NCBI GenBank assembly: GCA_009780755.1
Contig: WQZL01000054.1
Coordinates: forward strand, 1 to 13,224
Reading direction: 5' to 3'
Length of the DNA: 13,224 nucleotides
Source of the DNA: Promicromonosporaceae bacterium
GTDB taxonomy: Bacteria > Actinomycetota > Actinomycetes > Actinomycetales > Cellulomonadaceae
In this document: positions 7,418-13,224 of the stretch, piece after piece
Layout of the letters: the number at the start of each line of letters is the position of its first letter
Numbering within the stretch: the stretch's first letter is position 1
Translations under genes and position numbers: made by a program
The notes under the pieces: model-generated
The model's input: only the letters and a program-made list of their open reading frames with translations
Told to the model about the DNA's origin: nothing
Databases searched by the model: none

Positions 7418-8293
7418 TTAGTACGGTTTGGCGGTGCCGATGAAACGAGCGAGGTCTTCTCCGGTCAGGATTTGCGCCGGAACCGGCAGCGCGCGCAGGC
7501 GCCGGGCGAGCGCCGGGCCTGCCAGATCGGGGATGTCCGCCTCCTGGCCTGCGGGGGATGGGCACGTCGCCGCCAGCACCAGATTCCCATAGCGGCGACC
7601 CTTGAGGATGCCCGGCTCGGCAATCAGGGCCAACCGCTGCTCCGCTGCCGCCCCCGGCCCGAAGGCCAACGCCAGTGTCGCCAATTCGCGACGGACATGA
7701 GCGAGCGGAGGGCGGTCGGCACAATTGACCAGATATAGCCCGCCGGGGGACAGGGCGTTCGCGGCGGCGCTCGCGGCCTCCTGGGTGATTAGCTGCTTTG
7801 GAGTCTCAGCCCCGGCGAACACATCCCGCACCACCACGTCATACGAGCCGGGATACGCGGCGGTGAGGGAACGCCCGGCCTCATCGGCCCGCAGCCGCAG
7901 CCGGGGGGAACGAGGCAGGTCGAACCACTGACGCACCAGCGTGACCAGGCGGGCGTCGATGTCCACCGCCAGTTGCCGGGAGCCGGGTCGGGCCGCATCC
8001 CAGCAGCGAGCCAGCGTGCAGCCGCCCGCGCCCAGATGCAGCGCCCGCAGCGGCCCGGTAGTGCAGGCGGCCACCACCGCATCCATCTGCTGCATGTACT
8101 CAAAGGCGAGGAAGCCGGGGTCGCCGAGGTCGAGATATGACGAGGGCACGCCGTTTACCTGCAAAGTCACCCGCCTTGAATGGTCCAAATCGGGAATCAC
8201 CTCGGCTGTGCCGGTGTCGATGGGCACGGTATCCACAGGTAGCACGGCGGCCTTTGTTGGCGGCGAAGTCGATGACGGCGAGCGGCGGGGCAC
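7418..8293 (-). CDS. Spermidine synthase-like SAM-dependent transferase
   Basis: This Rossmann-fold protein of 291 residues belongs to the spermidine synthase/methyltransferase superfamily. Motif I is LHLGAGGCTLAR (85-96), with acidic LAVDIDARL (108-116) and YDVVVRDVFAG (151-161). FLAFEYMQQM (61-70) matches the segment before motif I in spermidine synthases. True aminopropyltransferases have D-x-x-D at the active site; here D157 is kept but the second aspartate is alanine (A160). I therefore doubt spermidine synthesis and leave the substrate open. The GTG start at 8293 is 10 nt from a dyad shared with the divergent DUF501 gene. GTG codons at 17, 20 and 23 are possible, since homology seems to begin near residue 24. 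Transcription continues toward helD. Confidence 0.75.
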   Translation of the reverse strand: MPRRSPSSTSPPTKAAVLPVDTVPIDTGTAEVIPDLDHSRRVTLQVNGVPSSYLDLGDPGFLAFEYMQQMDAVVAACTTGPLRALHLGAGGCTLARCWDAARPGSRQLAVDIDARLVTLVRQWFDLPRSPRLRLRADEAGRSLTAAYPGSYDVVVRDVFAGAETPKQLITQEAASAAANALSPGGLYLVNCADRPPLAHVRRELATLALAFGPGAAAEQRLALIAEPGILKGRRYGNLVLAATCPSPAGQEADIPDLAGPALARRLRALPVPAQILTGEDLARFIGTAKPY

Positions 8294-8299
8294 CCCACC

Positions 8300-8327
8300 A
8301 GTGTCTCAGACGCCGGTCTGAGAGAAT
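8300..8327. promoter_or_regulatory. Dyad-symmetric divergent promoter region
   Basis: TCTCAGAC (8304-8311) and GTCTGAGA (8316-8323) are perfect 8-bp inverted arms around GCCG. The outer edges lie exactly 10 nt from both GTG starts (8334 on +, 8293 on -). Each arm contributes a TGA that forms an extended -10-like element: TGA-GAGAAT ending at 8327 on +, and TGA-GACACT ending at 8300 on -. Each is 6 nt from its start codon. The hexamers are imperfect (GAGAAT matches TATAAT at 4 of 6, GACACT at 3 of 6), so a regulator operator is a reasonable alternative. Confidence 0.5.
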
Positions 8328-8333
8328 GGAGCC

Positions 8334-8861
8334 GTGACCGAGCAAACCGTGACCGCCTACCCCGTGCCCGACAAACCGAGCGAGGTTGGCGCCGCCGATC
8401 TAGTCACCATGCGCGAGCAGCTGGGCCGCCCAATGCGCGGAGTGGTGGGAATTGCCGCCCGCTGCGTTTGCGGGCGCCCCCTCGTTGTCCGCACCGCCCC
8501 GCGCCTGTCCGACGGCACCCCCTTCCCGACCACTTACTATCTGACGCACCCCGGCGCCACCTCGGCGGCCTCGACGCTGGAGGCGCAACACGTAATGAAG
8601 GAGATGTCGGAGCGGCTGCTTACCGACGAGGAGCTGGCCACGGCCTACCGGGCGGCCCACGAGTCATACCTGGCCGACCGTCTCGAACTGGGAGAGGTGT
8701 CCGAAATCGATGGCATCTCGGCTGGGGGGATGCCCACCCGCGTCAAATGCCTGCACGTTTTGATGGCCCATGCCCTGGCCCGCCCCGGCGTCAATCCGCT
8801 CGGGGAGGTGGCCCTGAGGCTGGCCGCTCCCATGTGGCGACGGGATAAGTGCACATGTTGA
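8334..8861 (+). CDS. DUF501 family protein
   Basis: This conserved actinobacterial protein of 175 residues has no established biochemical role. Recognised stretches are RGVVGIAARCVCGRPLVV (35-52), DGTPFPTTYYLTHP (60-73), YRAAHESYLADR (105-116) and GISAGGMPTRVKCLHVLMAHAL (127-148). Cysteines and histidines are arranged suggestively: C44-x-C46, H72, C139-L-H141, H146 and a terminal C173-T-C175. A metal site is possible but not shown. Family members usually sit beside a Ppx/GppA gene, often after eno and an FtsB-like gene (as Rv1025 in M. tuberculosis); here the pair is kept but eno is not in this place. The stop overlaps the next gene by 7 nt. The only GGAG (8328-8331) is 2 nt from the GTG, too close for a ribosome site, so a leaderless start is likely. 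Confidence 0.9.
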   Translation: MTEQTVTAYPVPDKPSEVGAADLVTMREQLGRPMRGVVGIAARCVCGRPLVVRTAPRLSDGTPFPTTYYLTHPGATSAASTLEAQHVMKEMSERLLTDEELATAYRAAHESYLADRLELGEVSEIDGISAGGMPTRVKCLHVLMAHALARPGVNPLGEVALRLAAPMWRRDKCTC

Positions 8862-9931
8862 AACGCGTTGCCGCCATCGATTGCGGTACCAATTCCATCC
8901 GCTTGTTGATCGCCGATGTTTGTCCCGACGGTTCGCTGATCGATGTCGTGCGTCGTGCCGACGTGGTACGGCTCGGGCAGGATGTGGATCGCACGGGCCG
9001 CTTCGCCCCCGAGGCGCTGGCGCGCACCTTTGCCGTGTGCCGCGAATATGGGCGCCTTCTCGACCGCGAGGGCCTCTCTTGCGATGCAGTGCGCTTCGTC
9101 GCCACCTCCGCCTCCCGTGACGTGAGCAATCGCAAGCAGTTCTACGACGGGGTGCGTGAGACGCTGGGCATCGAACCCGAGGTGATCTCTGGCGACGAGG
9201 AGGCCCGCCTCTCCTTCAGCGGCGCCATCATAGGGGTCGATGCGCTGCCCACCCCACACCTGGTGGTAGATCTCGGCGGCGGCTCAACGGAGCTAGTGCT
9301 CGGCACCACCGCGCCCGAGGCGGCCATCTCAATGGATGTCGGCTCGGTGCGCATCACCGAACGGTATTTTCACAGCGACCCGCCGAGGCTAGATGAGGTC
9401 GAGGCCGCGCGCGCCGACATCCGCGCCGCTTTGGATGCCGCGACCGCCCAAACGGCAACCTGCGCGAGCGAAGCGAGTCGCCGGATGCAGGGTGAACAAA
9501 CTGGTCTGGGTTCTGCGACTGCGCTCGCTGGCGCTCCCTCCGCGCCGGATGACGAGGTGGGAGGGGACGGGAAGATACCGCTGGGGCGCACGGCCACGCT
9601 CGTTGGGCTAGCCGGGACAATCACCTCGATCACGGCCTACGCCTTGGGCTTGCCCGCCTATGACCGCCAGGTGGTGGGCGGCGCACTGCTGCCCATCGCC
9701 GAGGTGTTGGCCGCCTGCGACCGGATGCTAGCCATGACCCGCGCCGAACGCGCCGCCATCCCCACGCTGCAACCCGGCCGGGTGGATGTGATCGCGGCAG
9801 GCGCGCTGGTCTGGGCCGAGATTATCCGCCGAGTTCGCGCCGAGGTCACCGCCGCCGGGGGAGACCTCACGCACATAGTTACCAGCGAACACGACATCCT
9901 GGACGGCATCGCCGCGTCAATTGCCAGGTAG
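8855..9931 (+). CDS. ppx: Ppx/GppA family phosphatase (exopolyphosphatase-like)
   Basis: This ASKHA-fold phosphatase of 358 residues should hydrolyse terminal phosphates of polyphosphate or the 5' phosphate of pppGpp; sequence alone does not decide which. Phosphate-binding loops are AAIDCGTNSIRLL (6-18) and VVDLGGGSTELVLG (137-150). ISGDEEARLSFSGA (111-124) holds the expected glutamate, and VGLAGTITSITAYALGL (250-266) starts the second lobe. ATG 8855 is chosen because GGGA (8842-8845) is 9 nt upstream; a GTG at 8849 would be only 3 nt away. Residues about 199-245, rich in A, S, G and D, look like an insertion, since family members usually pass almost directly from the helix ending near 198 to RTATLVGLAGT. 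The gene overlaps DUF501 by 7 nt and ends 14 nt before a tRNA. Confidence 0.92.
   Translation: MLKRVAAIDCGTNSIRLLIADVCPDGSLIDVVRRADVVRLGQDVDRTGRFAPEALARTFAVCREYGRLLDREGLSCDAVRFVATSASRDVSNRKQFYDGVRETLGIEPEVISGDEEARLSFSGAIIGVDALPTPHLVVDLGGGSTELVLGTTAPEAAISMDVGSVRITERYFHSDPPRLDEVEAARADIRAALDAATAQTATCASEASRRMQGEQTGLGSATALAGAPSAPDDEVGGDGKIPLGRTATLVGLAGTITSITAYALGLPAYDRQVVGGALLPIAEVLAACDRMLAMTRAERAAIPTLQPGRVDVIAAGALVWAEIIRRVRAEVTAAGGDLTHIVTSEHDILDGIAASIAR
9462..9534. repeat. Imperfect inverted repeat inside the ppx insertion
   Basis: GCGCGAGCGAAGCGAGTCGC (9462-9481) and GCGACTGCGCTCGCTGGCGC (9515-9534) are inverted repeats matching at 15 of 20 positions, with 33 nt between them. They lie entirely in the segment of ppx that looks additional relative to the family. 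The reading frame stays open through both arms. This resembles a small palindromic element captured in frame within a coding gene, although codon bias for Ala, Ser and Gly could contribute. Confidence 0.45.
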
Positions 9932-9945
9932 GGTTAGACGTTGTC

Positions 9946-10019
9946 GCCCCCATAGCCCAATCGGCAGAGGCACCCGACTTAAAATCGGCACAGTCTGGGT
10001 TCGAGTCCCAGTGGGGGCA
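9946..10019 (+). tRNA. tRNA with anticodon UAA (Leu codon UUA), short variable loop
   Basis: The cloverleaf is complete in 74 nt. The acceptor GCCCCCA/TGGGGGC pairs over 7 bp, with discriminator A. The D arm is GCCC-AATCGGCAG-AGGC (three pairs and a C-A mismatch). The anticodon stem CCCGA/TCGGC has a C-C mismatch at 27-43 and holds loop CTTAAAA, so the anticodon is TAA. The variable loop is only ACAGT, and the T arm is CTGGG-TTCGAGT-CCCAG. Bacterial leucine tRNAs normally have a long class II variable arm, so this one is atypical, although its anticodon reads UUA. CCA is not encoded (CAA follows). It lies 14 nt after ppx on the same strand and may be co-transcribed. Confidence 0.88.
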
Positions 10020-10091
10020 CAATGGCTGCGTGACGCGGGTTCGGCCTAGGCGTGTTACGCGCTGCGCACTCCGACGCCGTCGTCGCACTCG

Positions 10092-10134
10092 GCCACCGGA
10101 GTCTCGCGCACTTCGTGACGCAGACTCCGGTGGC
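10092..10134. terminator. Long hairpin between the tRNA and the ABC permease gene
   Basis: GCCACCGGAGTCT (10092-10104) and AGACTCCGGTGGC (10122-10134) form a perfect 13-bp stem. The 17-nt interior can extend it (GCG with CGC, CAC with GTG around TTC, one bulged A). It lies between the + strand ppx/tRNA unit and the 3' end of the - strand permease gene, 10 nt from that stop. A bidirectional terminator is the best reading; neither side has a T-run. Confidence 0.7.
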
Positions 10135-10144
10135 TCTCGTACTC

Positions 10145-11074
10145 CTAGGCGTCGCGCTTCTTGATGACGAGGGCGCCAGCGGCTAGGGCGATCACCGCGT
10201 AGGCCGATAGCACGGCGAAACCATGCCACGGTTCCAGCGAGGGCACAGTCGCACCACCACCCATGCCCATGCCGATGGAGGGGATGACAATCTGCTGTCC
10301 GGCCTCAGACGGCAAGAACTTGTAGATGGTGCTTAACCACGCCAGATCCGGGGCGAACATGACGATGATGCCAAGAATGGAGGGCACCACCATGAATAGG
10401 CCCAGCACGGTGGCGATTCCGCCCGCCGTGTGTCGCAGAACCGTGCCAATTCCGAGCGCAAACCAGGCGGTCATTACTAGCACCAGCACCGCGCCGATCA
10501 AGGAGCGAATCTGGGTGGAGTCTGAGAAGTCCACCAGCATGTTATTGCGATCAAGCAGCGGATACGAAACCAACCAGGCTAACGCCAAGCCGATTACCGA
10601 GATCACCGCCGTGGTGAGGGTGACCATGATGAGCTTTGCCCATAGCGTGCGCAGGCGGCGTGGGGTGGCGGAGAATGTTGCGCGGATCATGCCCGAGGAG
10701 TATTCGTTTGTGATGGTCATCACCGCGAACACCGCAACGGTCAACTGGGCGAACTGGTAGCCGAGTACCACGATGATGATGCCGACGGCGAACTGGGTCA
10801 TGTCGATGCCCTCGCCGGTGGCGGCATTCTCGGCCATCTGAGCCATGATGTCGGGATCATTCAGCACTAGATTCATCACCGCGGCAAACAGCAGCGAGAG
10901 GCCAGCCATCAGCACGATGGTGGCGCCCACCATCCACCAGGTGGAACGCAGCGTCCACATCTTGAGCCATTCGGAGCGGAGCATCTTGCCGAAGCCGATC
11001 CGGTGGTCGGCGAAACGAGACACATACTGCTCGGGGAGTTCGTGTTGTAGGGCTTCAGGGGTAATGGCGCTCAT
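10145..11074 (-). CDS. ABC-2 type transporter permease
   Basis: This integral membrane subunit of an ABC exporter has 309 residues. About six hydrophobic segments are visible near 46-69, 97-121, 148-170, 191-213, 219-240 and 284-304. The motif EYSSGMIRATFSATPRR (124-140), after the second segment, is typical of ABC-2 permeases of this actinobacterial type. The N-terminal 30 residues are cytoplasmic, followed by LRSEWLKMWTLRSTWW. The start overlaps the ATPase stop (ATGA), and GGAGG (11082-11086) lies 6 nt upstream, so translation is coupled. The substrate is unknown: relatives export lipids, antibiotics or peptides, and nothing nearby identifies a cargo. The stop codon lies 10 nt from the shared hairpin. 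Confidence 0.9.
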   Translation of the reverse strand: MSAITPEALQHELPEQYVSRFADHRIGFGKMLRSEWLKMWTLRSTWWMVGATIVLMAGLSLLFAAVMNLVLNDPDIMAQMAENAATGEGIDMTQFAVGIIIVVLGYQFAQLTVAVFAVMTITNEYSSGMIRATFSATPRRLRTLWAKLIMVTLTTAVISVIGLALAWLVSYPLLDRNNMLVDFSDSTQIRSLIGAVLVLVMTAWFALGIGTVLRHTAGGIATVLGLFMVVPSILGIIVMFAPDLAWLSTIYKFLPSEAGQQIVIPSIGMGMGGGATVPSLEPWHGFAVLSAYAVIALAAGALVIKKRDA

Positions 11075-12132
11075 CGCTGGCCTCCCTCATTCGACAGGTG
11101 AGCAACGGGCATATCGGCCTCGGCAGGAGCCTTGGGGGCACCCGCCGCCGTGTAGGACGGCTCAGTGGTGGTGTGTTCGCGAGTATTTACGTCGATGGTG
11201 TGGTACTCCACCGAGTCGGCCGTCAGCTCCATGTATGCCTCCTCCAGAGTAGAGGAGATGGGTGTCAATTCGTGCAATACGACGCCGCTGGTTAGGGCCA
11301 GCTCACCAATGTCTGGTGCCTCTAGGCCGGAAACCTCGATCACCCCCACATTGGCGGCATGCCGTGCTGTGGCATCATCGGCGCTCGGTGCGGGCACAAC
11401 AACAACACCTCCCGCAGCCTGCACGGCGGCGCTTAGCGCGGCAACGCCAGGGGTGGCGACCCGCACGTACCGCTTTGAGGCAGACTCCACGAGTTCTTGC
11501 ACCGGCATGTCGGCCAGAATCTTGCCCTTACCGATCACGATCAAATGGTCGGCGGTTAACGCCATCTCGCTCATTAGGTGGGACGACAGGAATACGGTGC
11601 GGCCCTGCCCGGCCAGGTAGCGGGCCAGGTTGCGTACCCACAGCACGCCCTCAGGGTCTAGGCCATTTACCGGTTCGTCGAAGATTAGCGTGGAGGGATT
11701 GCCTAACAGCGCCGAGGCGATGCCAAGGCGTTGGCCCATGCCAAGAGAGAAGCCGCCGACGCGCTTATCTGCGACGGAGGTCAGGCCGGTCAGGTCAATC
11801 ACTTCGTCTACCCGGCTAATGGGGAAACTGTGTGTGGCCGCCAGCACGCGTAGGTGCTGGCGAGCGGTGCGCCCGGGATGAATGGCGCGAGCCTCCAGCA
11901 ACGCGCCCACCTGTGTGAGTGGCGACTTATGCTGTGCGTAGGGCTTGCCGTTGACGTACACCGTGCCGCTGGTGGGCTTATCGAGGCCCATAATCATGCG
12001 CATTGTGGTGGATTTACCGGCGCCATTTGGCCCAAGGAATCCGGTGACGATACCCGGCTGAACCTTGAACGATATGTTGTCTACGGCGCGTTTGTCGCCG
12101 TAGTTTTTAGCGAGATTTCTTGCTTCGATCAC
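11071..12132 (-). CDS. ABC transporter ATP-binding protein
   Basis: This ATPase partner of the downstream permease has 353 residues from the preferred start. Walker A is GPNGAGKST (34-42). The signature is the variant FSLGMGQRLGIA (128-139), Walker B is LIFDEP (149-154) and the switch histidine is H185 in FLSSHLM. The domain after about 210 extends well past the nucleotide-binding fold and ends in a polar, Thr/Ala/Glu-rich tail (about 305-353) with no recognised motif. GTG 12132 gives the family-typical start (M)IEARNLAKNYG. A TTG at 12141 would add three residues but falls in the last base of a -10-like TAAACT. No Shine-Dalgarno precedes either. The ATGA overlap indicates a two-gene operon encoding a half-size exporter, assembled probably as two copies of each subunit. 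Confidence 0.92.
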   Translation of the reverse strand: MIEARNLAKNYGDKRAVDNISFKVQPGIVTGFLGPNGAGKSTTMRMIMGLDKPTSGTVYVNGKPYAQHKSPLTQVGALLEARAIHPGRTARQHLRVLAATHSFPISRVDEVIDLTGLTSVADKRVGGFSLGMGQRLGIASALLGNPSTLIFDEPVNGLDPEGVLWVRNLARYLAGQGRTVFLSSHLMSEMALTADHLIVIGKGKILADMPVQELVESASKRYVRVATPGVAALSAAVQAAGGVVVVPAPSADDATARHAANVGVIEVSGLEAPDIGELALTSGVVLHELTPISSTLEEAYMELTADSVEYHTIDVNTREHTTTEPSYTAAGAPKAPAEADMPVAHLSNEGGQR

Positions 12133-12140
12133 AGATGGCA

Positions 12141-12146
12141 AGTTTA
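12141..12146 (-). promoter_or_regulatory. Putative -10 element of the ABC exporter operon
   Basis: TAAACT (TANNNT) on the minus strand is followed by 8 nt and then the GTG at 12132. This predicts a leaderless or nearly leaderless transcript and argues against the TTG at 12141 as the start. No clear -35 was found; CTGACT upstream is spaced too closely (14 nt). Confidence 0.4.
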
Positions 12147-12336
12147 GTCGGAGTTAAGAGAGTCAGCAGCCCGAGCAGCCCAGCGAACCAAAGACCTGCT
12201 GCCCGCTTCACCAATCAACCCTAAAATCTCCACAATTTGCACACAATCTCGGCGTTGGCTGTGCGCTAGCAACAGGTGGGTGAGGGAGAATGTACGGCGA
12301 GTACCTCAATTTCGAGCAGTAGCCAAGGAGAGCAAG

Positions 12337-13224
12337 TTGAGCAACCCGTACTGGAACCAGTCCGAAGTATTCGGTGACCCGAGCCGCCCGCAAAGCGGCG
12401 GCGCCCAAACCGCAACCCAGCCGCGCTTCGGGCAGATGGCGCCTCCCGGATATGTGGCCCCCACCCAGGCCGCTCCGGCTGCGCAGTCAACCATCCCCGG
12501 CGCCACTGCCGGTGATCCCTATGGGTTGAACGCCAGCCACATTGGCCTGGCAGCCACCGACACCGCCTCACAGCAGGCCCAGTGGGCCGCCGCTCATGGC
12601 GGCTACGTAGAGGTGAAGCGCCTCACCTATGACGCGGTGATCCTGCGCACCGGCGGCCTGCTCGCCCTGCTGATCGTGGTGGCGGGCGTGACCTGGCAGC
12701 TAGCCCCGCAAATCTGGCCGGTCGGCATGATCGTCGGTCTGGTGTTTGGCCTCATCAACGCCTTCAAGCGAGAGCCAAGCCCGATACTGATCGTGCTGTA
12801 CACCCTCGCCCAAGGTGTGTTCCTGGGTGGGGTTTCCTACGCCTTTACGGAGATGACCTTCGATGGGCAGTCGGCCAGCCCGATTGTCTTCCAGGCCGTG
12901 TTGGCCACGCTAGCCACCTTCGGAGTGGCCCTGGCCCTATTCCGTTCGGGCCGGGTGCGGGTGACGCCCAAGTTCACTCGCTTCCTGATGGTCGCCCTCG
13001 GTGGGTTCCTGATATTCCAGTTGGTGAACCTGCTGCTTGTCTGGACCCGCGTTCTGCCCGGCTGGGGCGCGCGCGGTGGTGGCATGGGCCTGGCGGTCGG
13101 CGCCTTCGCCATCTTCCTGGCGACGATGTGTCTGATTCAAGACTTTGACTCCATCAAGCGCGGCGTCGAAAACGGCGCCCCGGTCAAGTTCGCCTGGTCG
13201 GCCGCGTTCGGCCTGATGGTGACG
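12337..13224 (+). CDS. Bax inhibitor-1/YccA family membrane protein (5' part)
   Basis: The open frame from TTG 12337 runs 296 codons to the window edge without a stop, so the gene is incomplete here. AAGGAG (12325-12330) lies 6 nt before the TTG, which makes the start clear. Residues 1-85 are a Pro/Gln/Ala-rich cytoplasmic leader (MSNPYWNQSEVFGDPSRPQ). Hydrophobic segments follow near 100-121, 126-142, 149-170, 183-203, 215-237, 249-268 and from 285. DFDSIKRGVENGAP (269-282) before the last segment is characteristic of the actinobacterial BI-1/YccA-like family. Family members are membrane proteins linked to calcium leak or protease modulation in other organisms; a role here is not established. 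It is divergent from the ABC operon across about 190 nt in which I see no other gene. Confidence 0.88.
   Translation, partial: MSNPYWNQSEVFGDPSRPQSGGAQTATQPRFGQMAPPGYVAPTQAAPAAQSTIPGATAGDPYGLNASHIGLAATDTASQQAQWAAAHGGYVEVKRLTYDAVILRTGGLLALLIVVAGVTWQLAPQIWPVGMIVGLVFGLINAFKREPSPILIVLYTLAQGVFLGGVSYAFTEMTFDGQSASPIVFQAVLATLATFGVALALFRSGRVRVTPKFTRFLMVALGGFLIFQLVNLLLVWTRVLPGWGARGGGMGLAVGAFAIFLATMCLIQDFDSIKRGVENGAPVKFAWSAAFGLMVT

Noticed and set aside
10045..10152. Direct repeat CCTAGGCGT (10045-10053 and 10144-10152) as attachment sites beside the tRNA
   Set aside because: Nine bases is short, the repeats do not match the tRNA 3' end, and no integrase gene is present.
12141..12141. TTG at 12141 as the ABC ATPase start
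   Set aside because: It overlaps the proposed -10 element and has no Shine-Dalgarno; GTG 12132 gives the usual family N-terminus.
12147..12336. Small gene or riboswitch in the gap before the BI-1 gene
   Set aside because: I found no open frame with a ribosome site other than the BI-1 one, and no convincing long stem; only weak CAGCAG/CTGCTG complementarity is seen.

Overview
The window is about 13.2 kb of high-GC DNA from a Gram-positive actinobacterium (Actinomycetota). The best evidence is the gene pair DUF501 - Ppx/GppA, which is the same arrangement as Rv1025-Rv1026 in Mycobacterium tuberculosis. An actinobacterial-type HelD, many GTG/TTG starts and several probable leaderless promoters agree with this. 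The complete bifunctional AdhE points to a fermentative or facultatively anaerobic lifestyle. I cannot name a genus from sequence alone.

Layout. (1) 1-2873: adhE on + with a Rex-type operator overlapping its promoter and a strong 3' hairpin. (2) 2934-3682: a compact, lower-GC VapBC-type toxin-antitoxin pair on +, with its own operator and extended -10 promoter. Its toxin gene runs tail to tail into serA with a 4-nt overlap. (3) 3679-8293: three genes on -, in transcription order a spermidine-synthase-fold protein, a HelD-like helicase and 3-phosphoglycerate dehydrogenase (serA). A perfect 28-bp inverted repeat sits on the end of helD. (4) 8300-8327: a dyad-symmetric divergent promoter region, with both GTG starts exactly 10 nt from the dyad edges. 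(5) 8334-10019: DUF501, an overlapping Ppx/GppA phosphatase with an apparent low-complexity insertion, and a tRNA with anticodon UAA but a short class I variable loop. (6) 10092-12146: a hairpin, then a two-gene ABC exporter (permease and ATPase, ATGA overlap) on -. (7) 12337 to the end: the 5' part of a Bax inhibitor-1/YccA-family membrane protein on +, running off the window.

How it fits together. AdhE reoxidises NADH by reducing acetyl-CoA to ethanol, and the operator suggests NADH-responsive control by Rex. SerA starts serine synthesis. HelD probably recycles or protects RNA polymerase. Ppx/GppA acts on polyphosphate or (p)ppGpp. These are housekeeping or stress functions, and the vapBC pair looks like an accessory insertion. 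The observations most worth following are the atypical UAA-anticodon tRNA, the 28-bp perfect palindrome, the symmetric divergent promoter, the insertion in Ppx, and a recurring leaderless-start pattern in which a -10-like hexamer lies 6 nt before the start codon.
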